A DNA stretch of 64,000 nt from Hemicordylus capensis (Eukaryota > Chordata > Lepidosauria > Squamata > Cordylidae), in assembly GCF_027244095.1 (NCBI RefSeq), contig NC_069659.1, positions 95,645,501 to 95,709,500 on the forward strand, read 5' to 3'. The stretch's first letter is position 1; the number at the start of each line of letters is the position of its first letter. The notes beneath the pieces are model-generated. The model searched no databases. It was not told the origin of the DNA and saw nothing but the letters and a program-made list of their open reading frames with translations. This document shows, piece by piece, positions 42,701 to 50,469 of this stretch. A program made the position numbers and the translations under genes.

Positions 42701-45032
42701 CCTATAAGTGCCCTGAAACATTCACATTGTAGAGAGTTCTTTTAAATTCTTATTATAGTGCCTGTATTAGAAAAATGGCTGATATACACAAATGGAGATG
42801 CAGCTCCTGACAGCATCGACTCTTATCACTAGCATCCTTCCTTCTGTATTTATTATTTGTTTGTTTATTTATCTGACATTTTTTTAATATTACCCACAAC
42901 CAAAGTTTCTAGGCAGTTTACAGCAAAAAACAAAAACAAAACCCCCAAGAAATTTTAACAATTAAAACATTAAAAATCAAATTTAAATACCCTTTAAAAC
43001 TACCAGACAAGCTAAAAAACTTGGCTAAAGAGAAGCGTCTTTAGTTGTTTTCTAAAAGCCAACCGACTTTTTGACACTAGGGGCATTACAGGTCGAGCAC
43101 CCCTTATCTGGACATCCAAAATCCAGAATGCTCTAAAATCCAGACACCACGCCATAAAATAAATAAATTTTAAAAATCCAGAACGCCTCAGCTTACTTTA
43201 AAAATGTGGTCAAGCTGCTTTCCTTAGGGCCAGGGCCGTCCCACTGCCTCCCTCAGGGCCGGGCCGTCCCACTGCCACTGGCGCCTCTCGCCTCCTCCAC
43301 TAGCCTCCTCTGCTTGCCCACCTCCTTGCTGCCACCGGCGCCTGGCGCCTCTTCCGCTCGCCCACCTCCTCGCCGCCACCATTGTTTTTTGCCACTGGAA
43401 CTCTTGTGTGCTCTCACAAGAGTTCCGCCTCACGGTTTGTATTTATGGACTATTCCAAAATCCGGAAAAGTCCAAAATCCGGAACTTATCAAGCAGTCCA
43501 GATAAGCGATACTCAACCTGTAGTAGTAGAGACAGCCAGTAAGGGCATTTCCTCTCTGACCATGCTATCTCTCCTCTGATTCTCCTTTGTTAGACTGATA
43601 TTCTCAGCTTTCATTCTCACCAGGAGTGCGAGACTTCTGTCTTCTCCCTTCCCTCTTCCTGTATGTAGCAAGCAGCGATGCATGTAGGCTTATATTTCTC
43701 TCTTATGTCTTTCCTAAACAAACTACTTTATTTAGAATGCTGACTTCATGCCCCCAGGCAATATTAATTAGCAGTGTTCTCCTTACGTGTACACTTCTGC
43801 TGCAAAGGGATAAACAAATCCCCCCTCCAAGCTCTCTAACATATATTTATTTAAACATGAATAATACTGTACCTGTCCATTCCTTCTACCATTTGCATAT
43901 TGTCCTTCGTAAGTATCACCATTAGGTAATCTGGCCTTCCCATGTCCATGTCGCTCACCAGCTTCATTACGTTCACCTTCATATTCCTGTTCAAATGTAA
44001 TCAGATAGCTATTATGCAACTAAAACTGAGAAGCTAATGTTATATGAGTCTGCTTATAAACATGCATTAAATGTTTACAAAGTAAACGTTGCTTCAAATC
44101 AATATCTGATTATAAAAGCAACGTGAATACAGAAGATAAATAATTATATATTCCAAATATCTTGTCTGCCTGACTGTACTATGTGTCTTTAATCAGTATG
44201 TCAAGAAGAGTGTAACTTCCTCTAAATATGCGTAATATGTTTATTGTGTGGTTATATAGGATTCTCTGCCACTGCAGGGTAGAATAAGATGGTATTTTGG
44301 TATTTTCTAAACATAACATTTCTAAAGTTTTAACTAAGTATTTCTCTGTTGATTTATGCCCAGGTATGATGTTATGAGAGAGCTTTAAAAGTTGAATGTG
44401 TCCTATTACCAAGAAACAAACAATGAATATTTATATACCGCTTTCCAACTAAACTTCTCAAAGCGGTTTACACAGATAAAACAATAATAAAGTATTAAGA
44501 ACATCTGTAATTCTGTGTAAACTCCTATATTCTATAACCACAAACTGAAAATTATTGTATTTAAATAAATCATACAAACTACATATTTGCATAAATCTAC
44601 TTTGAATTCACACATTTATGCAGTTTGTGTTTTTGGAAATGGCAGGAGGAATCAGGATGAGGTCAAGAACTTTGAGAGGAGATCTGGTACTTCTGAACAG
44701 ACGAGGTGAAACAATGGGTTTTATCCATATTGTGGATAAGATTCTGAATTAAACTCCCAGAATTATTAATCAGTTTTGACAGCACTCTAATATGCCTTAC
44801 GGTGGCTGCTGTTTACCTTTTCCCCCAAATCGTTTCTATCATCCCGCAGATACGCGTGAATCCTCTTTCTTTACTCCATCAGTTTTTGCCTGAAGTATCC
44901 CTACTCCCACTCTTCTATTTCTTCTTCGGCCCCACCCCGTCCCTGCTTTCCCTTCCCTTTAATCTCTCTTGCACTGACCCCCAAATCATTCTCTGCCTCC
45001 TCTTCGATCTCTTCCGAGCCAAGATCCGACAT
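19505..45032 (-). CDS. RSPH1: RSPH1, radial spoke head component 1, complete gene
   Basis: Nine exons on the minus strand join in frame from ATG (45032-45030) to TAA (19507-19505): 933 bp, 310 residues, against 309 in human, and nine exons as in human. The protein is part of the radial spoke head of motile cilia and sperm flagella; human loss causes primary ciliary dyskinesia. Residues from about 20 to 160 carry six MORN repeats (for example [14 protein letters not shown] and [12 protein letters not shown]). The rest is an acidic tail rich in Glu, Pro and Ala. All splice sites are GT-AG and phases match. The gene converges on UBASH3A, and the putative SLC37A1 start lies about 14 kb upstream of its promoter, pointing away. 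Introns hold most of the mobile elements of the window. Confidence 0.96.
19719..19791. repeat. (TA)n microsatellite
   Basis: A long TA run with a short CA interruption, in the last RSPH1 intron. A short TTA run follows at 19925-19948. Confidence 0.95.
19960..20245 (-). repeat. L2-tailed SINE-like repeat
   Basis: The minus strand begins ctgctaacttggcaaagagg, contains attgtgagccctttggggac and ends accctgagccatttttgga plus gggcagtatag, the same 3' end as the L2 LINE beside it. Other copies are at 24266, 30436, 54118 and 59098. Confidence 0.8.
20266..22069 (+). mobile_element. L2-clade LINE, 5'-truncated, with reverse transcriptase
   Basis: A long open frame (20276-21364) carries RT motifs in order: [70 protein letters not shown] and YTDDTQ, where the usual YADD is YTDD. 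A second frame (21309-21764) holds the C-terminal [10 protein letters not shown] and [13 protein letters not shown] block. The 3' UTR ends gtaaaccgccctgagccatt and a (TAAAA)n tail. The two overlapping frames imply one frameshift near 21310-21360. It lies in the last RSPH1 intron, opposite the gene. Confidence 0.92.
22538..22700 (+). mobile_element. hAT-like left end, fragment
   Basis: taggggtgtgcacgg followed by cggttcgggttgaattcg resembles the terminal sequence at 30768. No matching right end was seen. Confidence 0.35.
23589..25384. mobile_element. Non-autonomous hAT element, 1.8 kb
   Basis: The ends tagggatgtgcacaaatc and atttgcacatcccta are inverted, and subterminal inverted repeats follow. 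Flanks atgctaat (23581) and acgctaat (25385) are an 8-bp target-site duplication with one change. The interior repeats the block aatgaatccctatgagga in both orientations. No transposase frame. An L2-tailed SINE is inserted inside. Confidence 0.8.
24266..24530 (-). repeat. L2-tailed SINE inside the hAT element
   Basis: Same family as 19960-20245 (cccaaagggctcgcaatcta; tgccaagttagcagggg). It splits the element's aatgaatctctat and atgaggattcattatacacc blocks, so it is the younger insertion. Confidence 0.8.
25478..26108 (+). mobile_element. L2 LINE, 3' fragment
   Basis: The frame 25660-26058 reads [35 protein letters not shown] and [18 protein letters not shown], the C-terminal part of L2 ORF2. 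It is followed by a short 3' end and a GATA tail. Confidence 0.88.
26110..26173. repeat. (GATA)n microsatellite
   Basis: About 15 units directly at the 3' end of the L2 fragment, probably grown from its tail. Confidence 0.95.
26242..26376 (-). CDS. RSPH1: RSPH1 exon 8, tail, next to a GAA microsatellite
   Basis: The exon reads [20 protein letters not shown], then [25 protein letters not shown], with donor gtaaga. The acceptor ttttcag directly follows a long CTT run (the GAA repeat on the plus strand). A second CAG six bases in would remove two codons in frame. The phase fits both neighbours. The sequence is too diverged to align with the human tail, but its length and acidity fit. Confidence 0.85.
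26382..26459. repeat. (GAA)n microsatellite abutting RSPH1 exon 8
   Basis: About 25 GAA units on the plus strand. On the RSPH1 sense strand this is a CTT run ending about six bases before the exon 8 acceptor AG, so it serves as the polypyrimidine tract. Confidence 0.95.
26460..28325. other. RSPH1 intron 7, no assigned element
   Basis: Single-copy-looking sequence with chance open frames (27141-27527, 27292-27546) and no recognisable protein motif. A Cys/Leu-rich stretch at 27550-27800 reflects repeated tgacctt and cctgctc words. Confidence 0.5.
28326..28497 (-). CDS. RSPH1: RSPH1 exon 7, acidic tail
   Basis: The acceptor is atctttag and the donor gtttgt. The exon holds an acidic run ([10 protein letters not shown]), then VPKWKA and ITNLTLWAP, which match human VPKWKATQITELALW, then a Pro/Ala/Glu-rich stretch. 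Residues 190-246 plus one base. Confidence 0.93.
28795..28945 (+). repeat. L2 ORF2 C-terminal fragment
   Basis: ggttgtggaatactctcccc corresponds to the LWN(A/T)LP block near the L2 C-terminus. Strongly diverged. Confidence 0.55.
29737..29875. mobile_element. Short palindromic hAT element
   Basis: The ends cagggttagacaaccttacc and aaggttgtccaccactg are inverted, and the halves pair through aactacaactcccatcatc. Flanks ccctacag and ctttacag (6 of 8 bases) fit an aged 8-bp duplication. Confidence 0.75.
30100..30180 (+). repeat. tRNA-derived SINE, 3' tail
   Basis: cgctctgggctctttggagg and agcgggttataaatgtaaac match the 3' end of the family at 1081-1552. Confidence 0.7.
30436..30675 (+). repeat. 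L2-tailed SINE-like repeat
   Basis: ctgctaactgagcaaacacc through attgtgagccctttggggac to gagcagtatataaatattca. Same family as 19960. Confidence 0.8.
30768..31402. mobile_element. hAT-like element enclosing an L2 fragment
   Basis: ggggtgtgcacagaccggtt on the left and gcaaccggaccatgcacacc on the right are inverted ends. Inside, about 30900-31340 is an L2 C-terminus (aagggacagggccttctcgg) with a 3' UTR and AAAT tail. No clear target-site duplication at the outer ends. Confidence 0.6.
31403..32207. other. RSPH1 intron 6, nothing recognised
   Basis: AT-rich intron with no repeat family I can name and no coding signal. Confidence 0.5.
32208..32273 (-). CDS. RSPH1: RSPH1 exon 6
   Basis: The acceptor is ttctacag and the donor gtaata. 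The 22 codons read [20 protein letters not shown] and then QE, matching the human [17 protein letters not shown] block just after the MORN region. Confidence 0.95.
33061..33196 (-). CDS. RSPH1: RSPH1 exon 5, last MORN repeats
   Basis: The acceptor is ctccatag and the donor gtacgt. The exon reads [20 protein letters not shown], then [25 protein letters not shown] (residues 123-167). It ends in phase 0, so the next exon starts at a Pro codon as in human. Confidence 0.95.
33464..33850 (+). repeat. GC-rich minisatellite-bearing repeat
   Basis: The head tggctgggcagagagcatct and cgcctttagttctcccgcct is followed by diverged repeats built on cgctgccattttct and ctcccc. The same head closes the window at 63962, and its reverse is at 52475. 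Confidence 0.6.
34049..36055 (+). mobile_element. L2-clade LINE, 5'-truncated
   Basis: The frame 34129-34920 starts in the endonuclease-RT linker and reads [38 protein letters not shown] and [15 protein letters not shown] stop at 34918 and a frame change near the YADD site break it. C-terminal frames follow at 35170-35472 and 35476-35922 ([16 protein letters not shown]). The 3' end is gtaaaccgccttgggattg with an A-rich tail. It lies in RSPH1 intron 4, opposite the gene. Confidence 0.92.
36711..37085 (-). mobile_element. L2 LINE 3' end
   Basis: A (TTTA)n run, then the reverse of the L2 3' UTR, then ctgtctctgtgtggccacca and agacgagctggcggtaactg, the reverse of the C-terminal ORF2 block (LVATQ.RAFS). 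Confidence 0.8.
37719..38326. mobile_element. Non-autonomous hAT element holding another hAT
   Basis: The ends tagggatgtgcac and gagcacatccca are inverted. Flanks aacaaaag (37711) and aacaaaaa (38327) differ at one base. No transposase. A 178-bp element of a different hAT family sits inside. Confidence 0.75.
37918..38095 (+). mobile_element. Short hAT element, nested
   Basis: The ends caaggacgtagctac and cttgttacgcccctg are inverted. The interior gaggggccccccagaggcaa and gtctctgggcccactcca is shared with 46358, 48360 and 58538. A perfect 8-bp duplication tcctgttc flanks it (37910 and 38096). Confidence 0.88.
38892..38982 (-). CDS. RSPH1: RSPH1 exon 4, MORN repeats
   Basis: The acceptor is cattgcag and the donor gtttgt, a weak but usable donor. 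The exon reads [20 protein letters not shown], then YTGDWFNHY, ending after two bases of an Arg codon. Confidence 0.95.
38983..40595. other. RSPH1 intron 3, left part
   Basis: No element recognised. Open frames at 39031-39348 contain no known motif. Confidence 0.5.
40596..41290 (+). mobile_element. L2 LINE 3' fragment, older subfamily
   Basis: tgttacttcctgcttagatt corresponds to the L2 [11 protein letters not shown] block, and 40871-41158 holds [17 protein letters not shown]. The 3' end is caccgcccagagtctttgga, then gtgggcggtatatt and an AAAT tail, unlike the copies at 20266 and 34049. Confidence 0.85.
41291..42606. other. RSPH1 intron 3, right part
   Basis: Words such as acctgacttacaatgaccca and cccaacttacaaacgccaac at 41870-41960 hint at a worn Tigger-like element. 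Nothing else is recognised. Confidence 0.35.
42607..42712 (-). CDS. RSPH1: RSPH1 exon 3, MORN repeats
   Basis: The acceptor is tgtttcag and the donor gtaaat. The exon reads [20 protein letters not shown], then [15 protein letters not shown], residues 57-91 plus one base of the next codon. Confidence 0.96.
42845..43080 (-). mobile_element. L2 LINE 3' end
   Basis: A TTTA/TTTG-rich run, then the reverse of a diverged L2 3' UTR, ending near gagaagcgtctttagttgtt. Confidence 0.65.
43089..43520. mobile_element. Tigger-type non-autonomous DNA element
   Basis: The ends caggtcgagcaccccttatc and gataagcgatactcaacctg are inverted and flanked by TA on both sides (43087 and 43521), as for pogo/Tigger elements. 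The CpG-rich interior gives chance open frames but no transposase. Confidence 0.88.
43873..43986 (-). CDS. RSPH1: RSPH1 exon 2, first MORN repeats
   Basis: The acceptor is ttgaacag and the donor gtacag. Residues 19-56 begin [20 protein letters not shown] and continue [18 protein letters not shown]. The exon is 114 bp, phase 0 at both ends, with two MORN units. Confidence 0.96.
44412..44480 (-). repeat. L2 or L2-tailed SINE 3' end
   Basis: atttatataccgctttcc and caaagcggtttaca is the reversed L2-type tail. Confidence 0.6.
44979..45032 (-). CDS. RSPH1: RSPH1 exon 1 (start codon)
   Basis: The exon reads [18 protein letters not shown] (residues 1-18), nearly the same as the human N-terminus, followed by donor gtcagt. 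The exon ends in phase 0. Similarity to human fixes the start codon. Confidence 0.95.
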
Positions 45033-45056
45033 GCTTCACCCGGCGCTCCAGCTGCT

Positions 45057-45070
45057 GTTACCACGGAAAC
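45057..45070. promoter_or_regulatory. X-box-like RFX site 1
   Basis: gttaccacggaaac resembles the RFX consensus GTNRCC(0-3N)RGYAAC with one mismatch. It lies about 25 bp upstream of the RSPH1 ATG. RFX factors are known activators of motile-cilium genes. Confidence 0.65.
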
Positions 45071-45132
45071 AGCGTCCTTGTCGGACTCCGCCCCCTTGCG
45101 AAACTTCTGGGAGGCGGTACTCCGGGCACGTG

Positions 45133-45146
45133 GTCACTATAGCAAC
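45133..45146. promoter_or_regulatory. X-box-like RFX site 2
   Basis: gtcactatagcaac has a perfect AGCAAC half and one mismatch in the other half (GTCACT for GTNRCC). It lies about 100 bp upstream of the RSPH1 ATG. Confidence 0.6.
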
Positions 45147-45291
45147 TGTGTTTTCCTCTCTGGCGCTCAAGATTCGTTAGGGAACCCGACACCTGCGCTG
45201 CTGTCACGTCATCTGTGCCCGGGACTCGCTGCCTCTGCAGACGTTGGAGTGCTGTGACAGGCATAGAGTATGCAGGAATTTTGTTTTGCGT

Positions 45292-45303
45292 GGTCACGTG
45301 ACC
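45292..45303. promoter_or_regulatory. Palindromic E-box (USF/CLEAR type)
   Basis: ggtcacgtgacc is a perfect 12-bp palindrome containing GTCACGTGAC, the form bound by USF and MiT/TFE factors. It is at the outer edge of the RSPH1 promoter segment. Confidence 0.45.
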
Positions 45304-45423
45304 ATGCTCTTAGGGTTGATATCTATCATTTATCTCGCCTTGCAAGGCTACTTTCTGCTTAAGCTGTGTGACAGGCAGAAATTCAACAGATGCACTCCCT
45401 GTTTAAATTAAATCATATTTTAC

Positions 45424-45424
<1 letters not shown>

Positions 45425-45454
<30 letters not shown>
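45425..45454. repeat. (GA)n microsatellite
   Basis: A GA run with one AA interruption just outside the RSPH1 promoter. Confidence 0.9.
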
Positions 45455-46271
45455 CTGTATTTGGGTAGTTGGAAGGAACAGTAAAAACAGGAATATGTAT
45501 CTGTCCAGAAAATGGAAAGAACCAGGGGACCGTTGAACAGATCTTTAAGCTGCATGTTTGATACATGCAGCCTGTCAGAATAGAAACAGAGGTTTATATG
45601 TGGATGCAAGGGCCCATTCAGAGTTTGTTCAGATATGATTTGACAATTTACATTGAAGATAACAGTACTGAAGCTGAACTGAAGAAATCTTTATTGCCTT
45701 TAAAAACACACAGGTAGCAGTTCAACAGGTATAGCTCTCCCTGCTGCTGTGTCTGTTGGGGAGGGCTGTATATGCTGAATTTCTGCCTGTCATATAAAAG
45801 GCATAAAATCCTTTCCCCAAGCATATTTTTAACCCTATGTGGCTTGCTTCTATATTTTTGGTAGATGACATCATTTTTACAAAGCACTGCAACCGTGTCT
45901 CTATTCTAACATAACCCTGTCTATTTTCCATCAGTCTTGCCCAGCATATGGAGCTTTCTACCATACCATCTCCAGTTGGGAAACAGATGTACTGTCCCAA
46001 ATGTTTTAAGGCTGTACCCCATACACTTTTTTAGAGAGGAAATACCTTCCTTCTCAATGATTGAGAAAGGCACCCTGGAAAGAAGTAGAAAACACTTTAC
46101 AAAATAGGTAGTGTTTAGTGAACTGACATTTGTGGAATAGTTAGGTACTCCTGTCTCCTCACCTCATTTTAGATCTATTCTGATAAATCAAAATCCGTTT
46201 ACATTCCTGAAAATTAAAGCTGATCAACTTTGTTCTTAAAGTACTCATATAAGCCTCAGCCTTTTCAGAGA

Positions 46272-47860
46272 ACATAGAAACCTAGGAAGTTGGCTTATAC
46301 TGAGTCAGACCATTGATCCATCTAGCTCAGTACCCTACACAGACTGGTACTGAGTACCAGGCGCGTAACAATGATAGGGCAAGGGGAGACAGTTGTCTGG
46401 GGGCCCCACTGCCTGGAGGGGCACCCCAGAGGCACCTCATGTGACTCCCCATTGCCCCCTGCCCAGCCCCATAGCCTCTCAGCCACTTGCCCTCTTCGCC
46501 GTCTCTCCTGCTTGTTCTGCTGGCCCGCAATCGAAGCAGCAGGCAAGCTGCAAAGAGCTCCTTTTCTCCCGCCTCTCAGCTGATCAGCGGGTGGGCGGGG
46601 CTTCCACGGGGGCCTCCGTGTAGGCCGCAGTGAAGCCTGAACTTGAGTAGGGCCCAAGCAAGCCAGGAAGGAGGAGGCAGCCAGAGTGTTCTCTGCAGCA
46701 GAAGACCCCTTGCTGCCCTGCTTAACCCAGACCAGCATTTGCCAGGTAGAGTGTGAACTCCTTTTTGTGGTTACCTTTCCCGCCGCCCCCCCCCCACATA
46801 TATAGGGATCTGCTTGCCATAGGGCTTGGATATGGGGGGGGGAGGGACTGAGAAGTCTCTGAATATTTATTTTGAAACAGCTTGGAAAATTTGCTGACTT
46901 AAAAAAAACTATCTAAAAAGTCCTATAAGTGGCTTGTTTCATGGCAGAAAATTGCAAAAACTTCTGGAACAGTATTTTATTAATTTTATTTATTCATTCA
47001 TTCATTTATAAATGCACTTATATTCAAGTTGTTTTGCAACCCAGAAGGTCTGAGTGAGAACTGTGAAGCATGTGTGGTGCTTTTATTTTATTTTTCTTGT
47101 GTGTGAACTGCTCCCCAATAACTTGCAGGGATTTCAGGGTAAATCTGGCCAACATGTGAATGCAGCACCTCCATTCCAGAGGAGATGTGTCTTAAAGGGC
47201 TTTAAAAGCCTCCTGTGAAAAACCTCCTGCAATCAAACTTTACTGAATTTGTTCAGAATTCTGGGAAAACAAACATAGGTTCACCCTGCATGGTTGAAAG
47301 TCTCCTTTGCTAATCAGCAGCGAGGGGCCCATTCTAATAATTCATCTTTCTAGTGTGTTCTAGGCATTAAAAGTAATACAAATGTATAGTACTCAATGTA
47401 TATCACTGTATATTGTGACGTGTGTGTGTGTATTCAGTGAAATGTATTTGCAGGCAGCATACTTATTTTGGAATATCAGACTTAAATCCTTGGGGGCCTG
47501 GGGTGTGCGGAGGCCCTGGACTTTGGGGGGGGGGGGCATTTTAAAATCTTGTCTCTGGGCCCACTCCAACCTTGCTACGCCCCTGCTGAGTACCCTAAAC
47601 AGACTGGCAGCAGCTTCTCCCAGGTTGCAGGCAGGAGTCTCTCTCAGCCCTATCTTGGAGATGCCAGGGAGGGAACTTGGAACCTTCTGCATACAAGCAT
47701 GCAGATGCTTTTCCCAGAGCGGCCCCATCCCCTGAGGGGAATATCTTACAGTACTCATGCATGTCACACATGCATCCATTCAAATGCAAACCAAGGGGGA
47801 CCCTGCTTAGCAAAGGGGACAATTCATGCTTGTTCCCACACGACCAGCTCTCCTTCCATA
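46272..47860 (-). repeat. tRNA-derived SINE split by a hAT insertion
   Basis: The left part (46272-46357) reads aacatagaaacctaggaagt and gagtcagaccattgatccat. The right part (47586-47860) continues cagactggcagcagcttctc and ggaaccttctgcatacaagc. It is the reverse of the SINE family at 61215. Confidence 0.75.
46358..47585. mobile_element. hAT element, 1.23 kb, non-autonomous
   Basis: The ends caggcgcgtaacaatg and cttgctacgcccctg are inverted. A perfect 8-bp duplication ctgagtac lies at 46350 and 47586. The outer parts match 37918, 48360 and 58538. The interior is longer and unrelated to any transposase I know. Confidence 0.88.
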
Positions 47861-48140
47861 TCATGTCACCAGATGAAGAAATAGAACCTCCATACAAGGT
47901 TTCAGTGCAAAACAAGGCTACTGAGTAAATTGCCATTTTATAATTTTAAAAGGTTCAAAACAATACAAAACAATGGAACCATATGCAAGAACACAGATTT
48001 TTAAAATATACATTAGTTATGCAACCAAAAGTTTTTCCATTTGGGGATTAGTGATGTTTAGGCATTTACAATCTTAGATCTTATCTTCTCATTCTTGCTA
48101 TTTGAGATACAAAAATATTTTCATTTGAAGATTGTATCAG

Positions 48141-48141
<1 letters not shown>

Positions 48142-48178
<37 letters not shown>
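48142..48178. repeat. (TG)n microsatellite
   Basis: A TG run of about 36 bp. Confidence 0.95.
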
Positions 48179-48184
<6 letters not shown>

Positions 48185-48359
48185 ATACTAACATGATTTC
48201 AGATTATCTAGATCTGTATAAAACCACTTAAACTCCATATTTCCAACATGCCCCTCTTCCATCCTTTTGCTTAACATCTAGCCTGATGAAGAGTTCTGGA
48301 GAACTTGAAAGGTTACTTCTTACTACTTTGTCTTAAACTGGCCACAATAAAAGTATTGC

Positions 48360-48553
48360 CAGGGGTGTAACAAGGCTGGAGTGGGCCCAGAGACAAAAAT
48401 TTTAAATGGGTCCCTCGCTGATACACATACACACACACTTCACAATATATAGTCATGTGACTTGCCACATGTGACTTGCCTCTGGGGGGCCCCTCGAGGC
48501 GTGGGGCCCCCCAGGCAGCCGCCTCCCCTTGCCTAATAGTAGTTACGCCCCTG
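48360..48553 (-). mobile_element. Short non-autonomous hAT element
   Basis: The ends caggggtgtaacaagg and agttacgcccctg are inverted. Flanks agtattgc and agtatagg match at 6 of 8. The interior is the reverse of 37918-38095. Confidence 0.82.
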
Positions 48554-49148
48554 AGTATAGGGTTGTGGATTATTTAGGATGCAATCTTATTCAAATTTAC
48601 CTGAAAATAATCTCATTGACTACAATGAGAGCTAGGTCTGAGAAAATATGTATAGGATTGACCAATAAAAGTCTTTGTTAGGACCCGCCAAGAACTGTGT
48701 TGGAGTTTGCACTGGGGCATGGGACTTTTATGTTCCACTTTATAGTTTGGGAGTGGCTCAGTCATTTCTTAAGCATCATTATCAGCCTATTGGAATTGTA
48801 CTCAATGCTTATTTCTGAACATTCTTATTGTGCAAAAAGAACTAGGTGTGAAACATCCACAAATTGATTTTGCCATCTAAAAATGTGGCCATCTCAATTT
48901 CTGTTCATTATTTGCTAAAATACTGGTATTTCACACGCTATCTTTGAGGCAGCCTAACGACTTCCTTTGACGTGAAAGAGTGTTTGACTTGTATAAAAGA
49001 CTCATTTTATAGTGTCAACAGCAGATTAGTACTATTTCTTGGAACCGCAAGTTAAATCAGTTGCCACCAATCTTTCCAGACCCACCCTTAACCCTTCCCT
49101 ACAATATGACACACTTTAATTTTTTTAATACACATTATGTTTACCTTT

Positions 49149-50110
49149 GATTGATTGATTGATTGATTGAGTGCTGTCAAGTCGGTGTTGACTCTTAACG
49201 ACCACATATGTAGATTCTCTCCAGGATTATCTGTCTTCAACTTTGCCTTTAAGGTCTCTCAGTGGTGCATTCAGGGGCGTAGTCATCATTGGGCGACTCG
49301 CTTCAAAGAACCTGGGCCACCGCCCCTCAGGGGCCGTACCTCGTGGCCCCGCCCCGCCCCCCAAATCTGACAGATGGGGTGTGTGTGGATTAGCTCCCAA
49401 ATGGGGCCACGCAGCCCAGTTCGGGAGTTAGATGGCTAGCAGCCAGGAGCGCTAGCCATCTCTCTGCTTTTAGGCAGGAAAAGCTGCTCCTGGCTGCGCT
49501 GCAAACACAGCGCTGGCCTCAATCTAACTCCAGAATGGGGCCACGCAGCCCCATTTCTTAGTTAGATCCCACCCCCGTGTTTGACATCAGATGTGGGGGC
49601 ATGGCTATGCCCGCGTCTGACATCAGATGCAGGGGTGGGGCGAGGGGGGCAGCCGCTGGCCTTTCTCCGCCACTGGGTGCATTCATTGCTGCCGTAATCA
49701 AGTCCATCCACCTTGCTGCTGGCCATCCTCTTCTTCTCTCTCCTTCAACTTTTCCCAGCATTATGGACTTCTGAAGGGAGCTGGATTTTTGCATAATGTG
49801 TCTGAAATATGATAGTTTGATCCTGGTCATTTGTGGCTTGAGTGAAAATTCTGGATTGATTTGTTCTAGGATCCATTTGTTTGTTTTCCTGGCTATCCAT
49901 GGTATCCTCAAAAGTCTTCTCCAGCACCAAAGTTCAGAAGTGTCCGTGCTTTTCTATCTTGCTTCTTCAAAGTCCAGCTTTCGCATCCATAGAGTGTCAT
50001 GGGAAAAAACATTTTCCAAACAATTCTAATCTTTGTAAGTATAGACACATCACGACATCTAAATATCCTTTCCAAGGCCTTCATTGCAACTCTACCAAGT
50101 GCTAGTCTGC
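49149..50110 (-). mobile_element. Bov-B/RTE LINE 3' end, interrupted
   Basis: A (TGAT)n end is followed by gtgctgtcaagtcggtgttg. On the minus strand, 49911-49680 encodes ARKTNKWILEQINPEFSLK, LSYFRHIMQKSSSLQKSIML and GKVEGERRRG, the C-terminus of Bov-B ORF2. It continues to caaggccttcattgcaactc. A hAT element splits it at 49272-49675. 5'-truncated. Confidence 0.9.
49272..49675. mobile_element. hAT element inside Bov-B
   Basis: The ends caggggcgtagtcatc and ctttctccgccactg are imperfectly inverted. A perfect 8-bp duplication ggtgcatt lies at 49264 and 49676. The interior holds two similar GC-rich blocks around atggggccacgcagccc. Confidence 0.88.
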
Positions 50111-50111
50111 T

Positions 50112-50290
50112 GCCCAGCTAAAGCAAGTAGGCACCTATATTGGGCAGCAGTAATATAGGAAGGTGCTGGAGGCGGACAATCACTTCAGTGACAATGACAA
50201 AGGCATCATTTCGTTCTGTGAGGGAGAAGGCAATGGTAAACCACTCCAGTATTTTACCAAGAAAACCACATGGATAGACAAAATAGAATG
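50112..50290 (+). repeat. Sauria SINE-like copy, diverged
   Basis: cctatattgggcagcagtaa, ataggaaggtgctgg and aggcaatggtaaaccactcc are Sauria SINE core words. The head is worn. It follows the Bov-B fragment directly. Confidence 0.75.
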
Positions 50291-50436
50291 TTTACCTTTA
50301 CTATGTATATTTAACCCACCTAAGGACAAGCTGTGACATCAGCTGAAGACAAATTGATCAAATGGTGAGATTCACATGGCAAATTGATTGTGTGAATTGG
50401 CTGCCACAACTGCAAATCACTGACATATGCACAAGC

Positions 50437-50466
50437 TGCAATTTATTTGTTTGTTTGTTTGTTTGT
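50437..50466. repeat. (TTTG)n microsatellite
   Basis: About seven TTTG units. Confidence 0.85.
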
Positions 50467-50469
50467 TTT

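Larger units (their letters stand above)
45033..45310 (-). promoter_or_regulatory. RSPH1: RSPH1 promoter and 5' UTR, CpG-rich
   Basis: This short GC- and CpG-rich segment lies immediately upstream of the RSPH1 start. It has no TATA box and contains two X-box-like sites, a CACGTG E-box at 45127-45132 and a 12-bp palindromic E-box at 45292-45303. The sequence becomes AT-rich and repeat-like beyond about 45310, which gives the outer limit. Confidence 0.75.

Noticed and set aside
43206-43505. 99-codon Pro/Leu/Ala-rich frame
   Set aside because: It lies inside the CpG-rich interior of a Tigger-type element with no transposase similarity.
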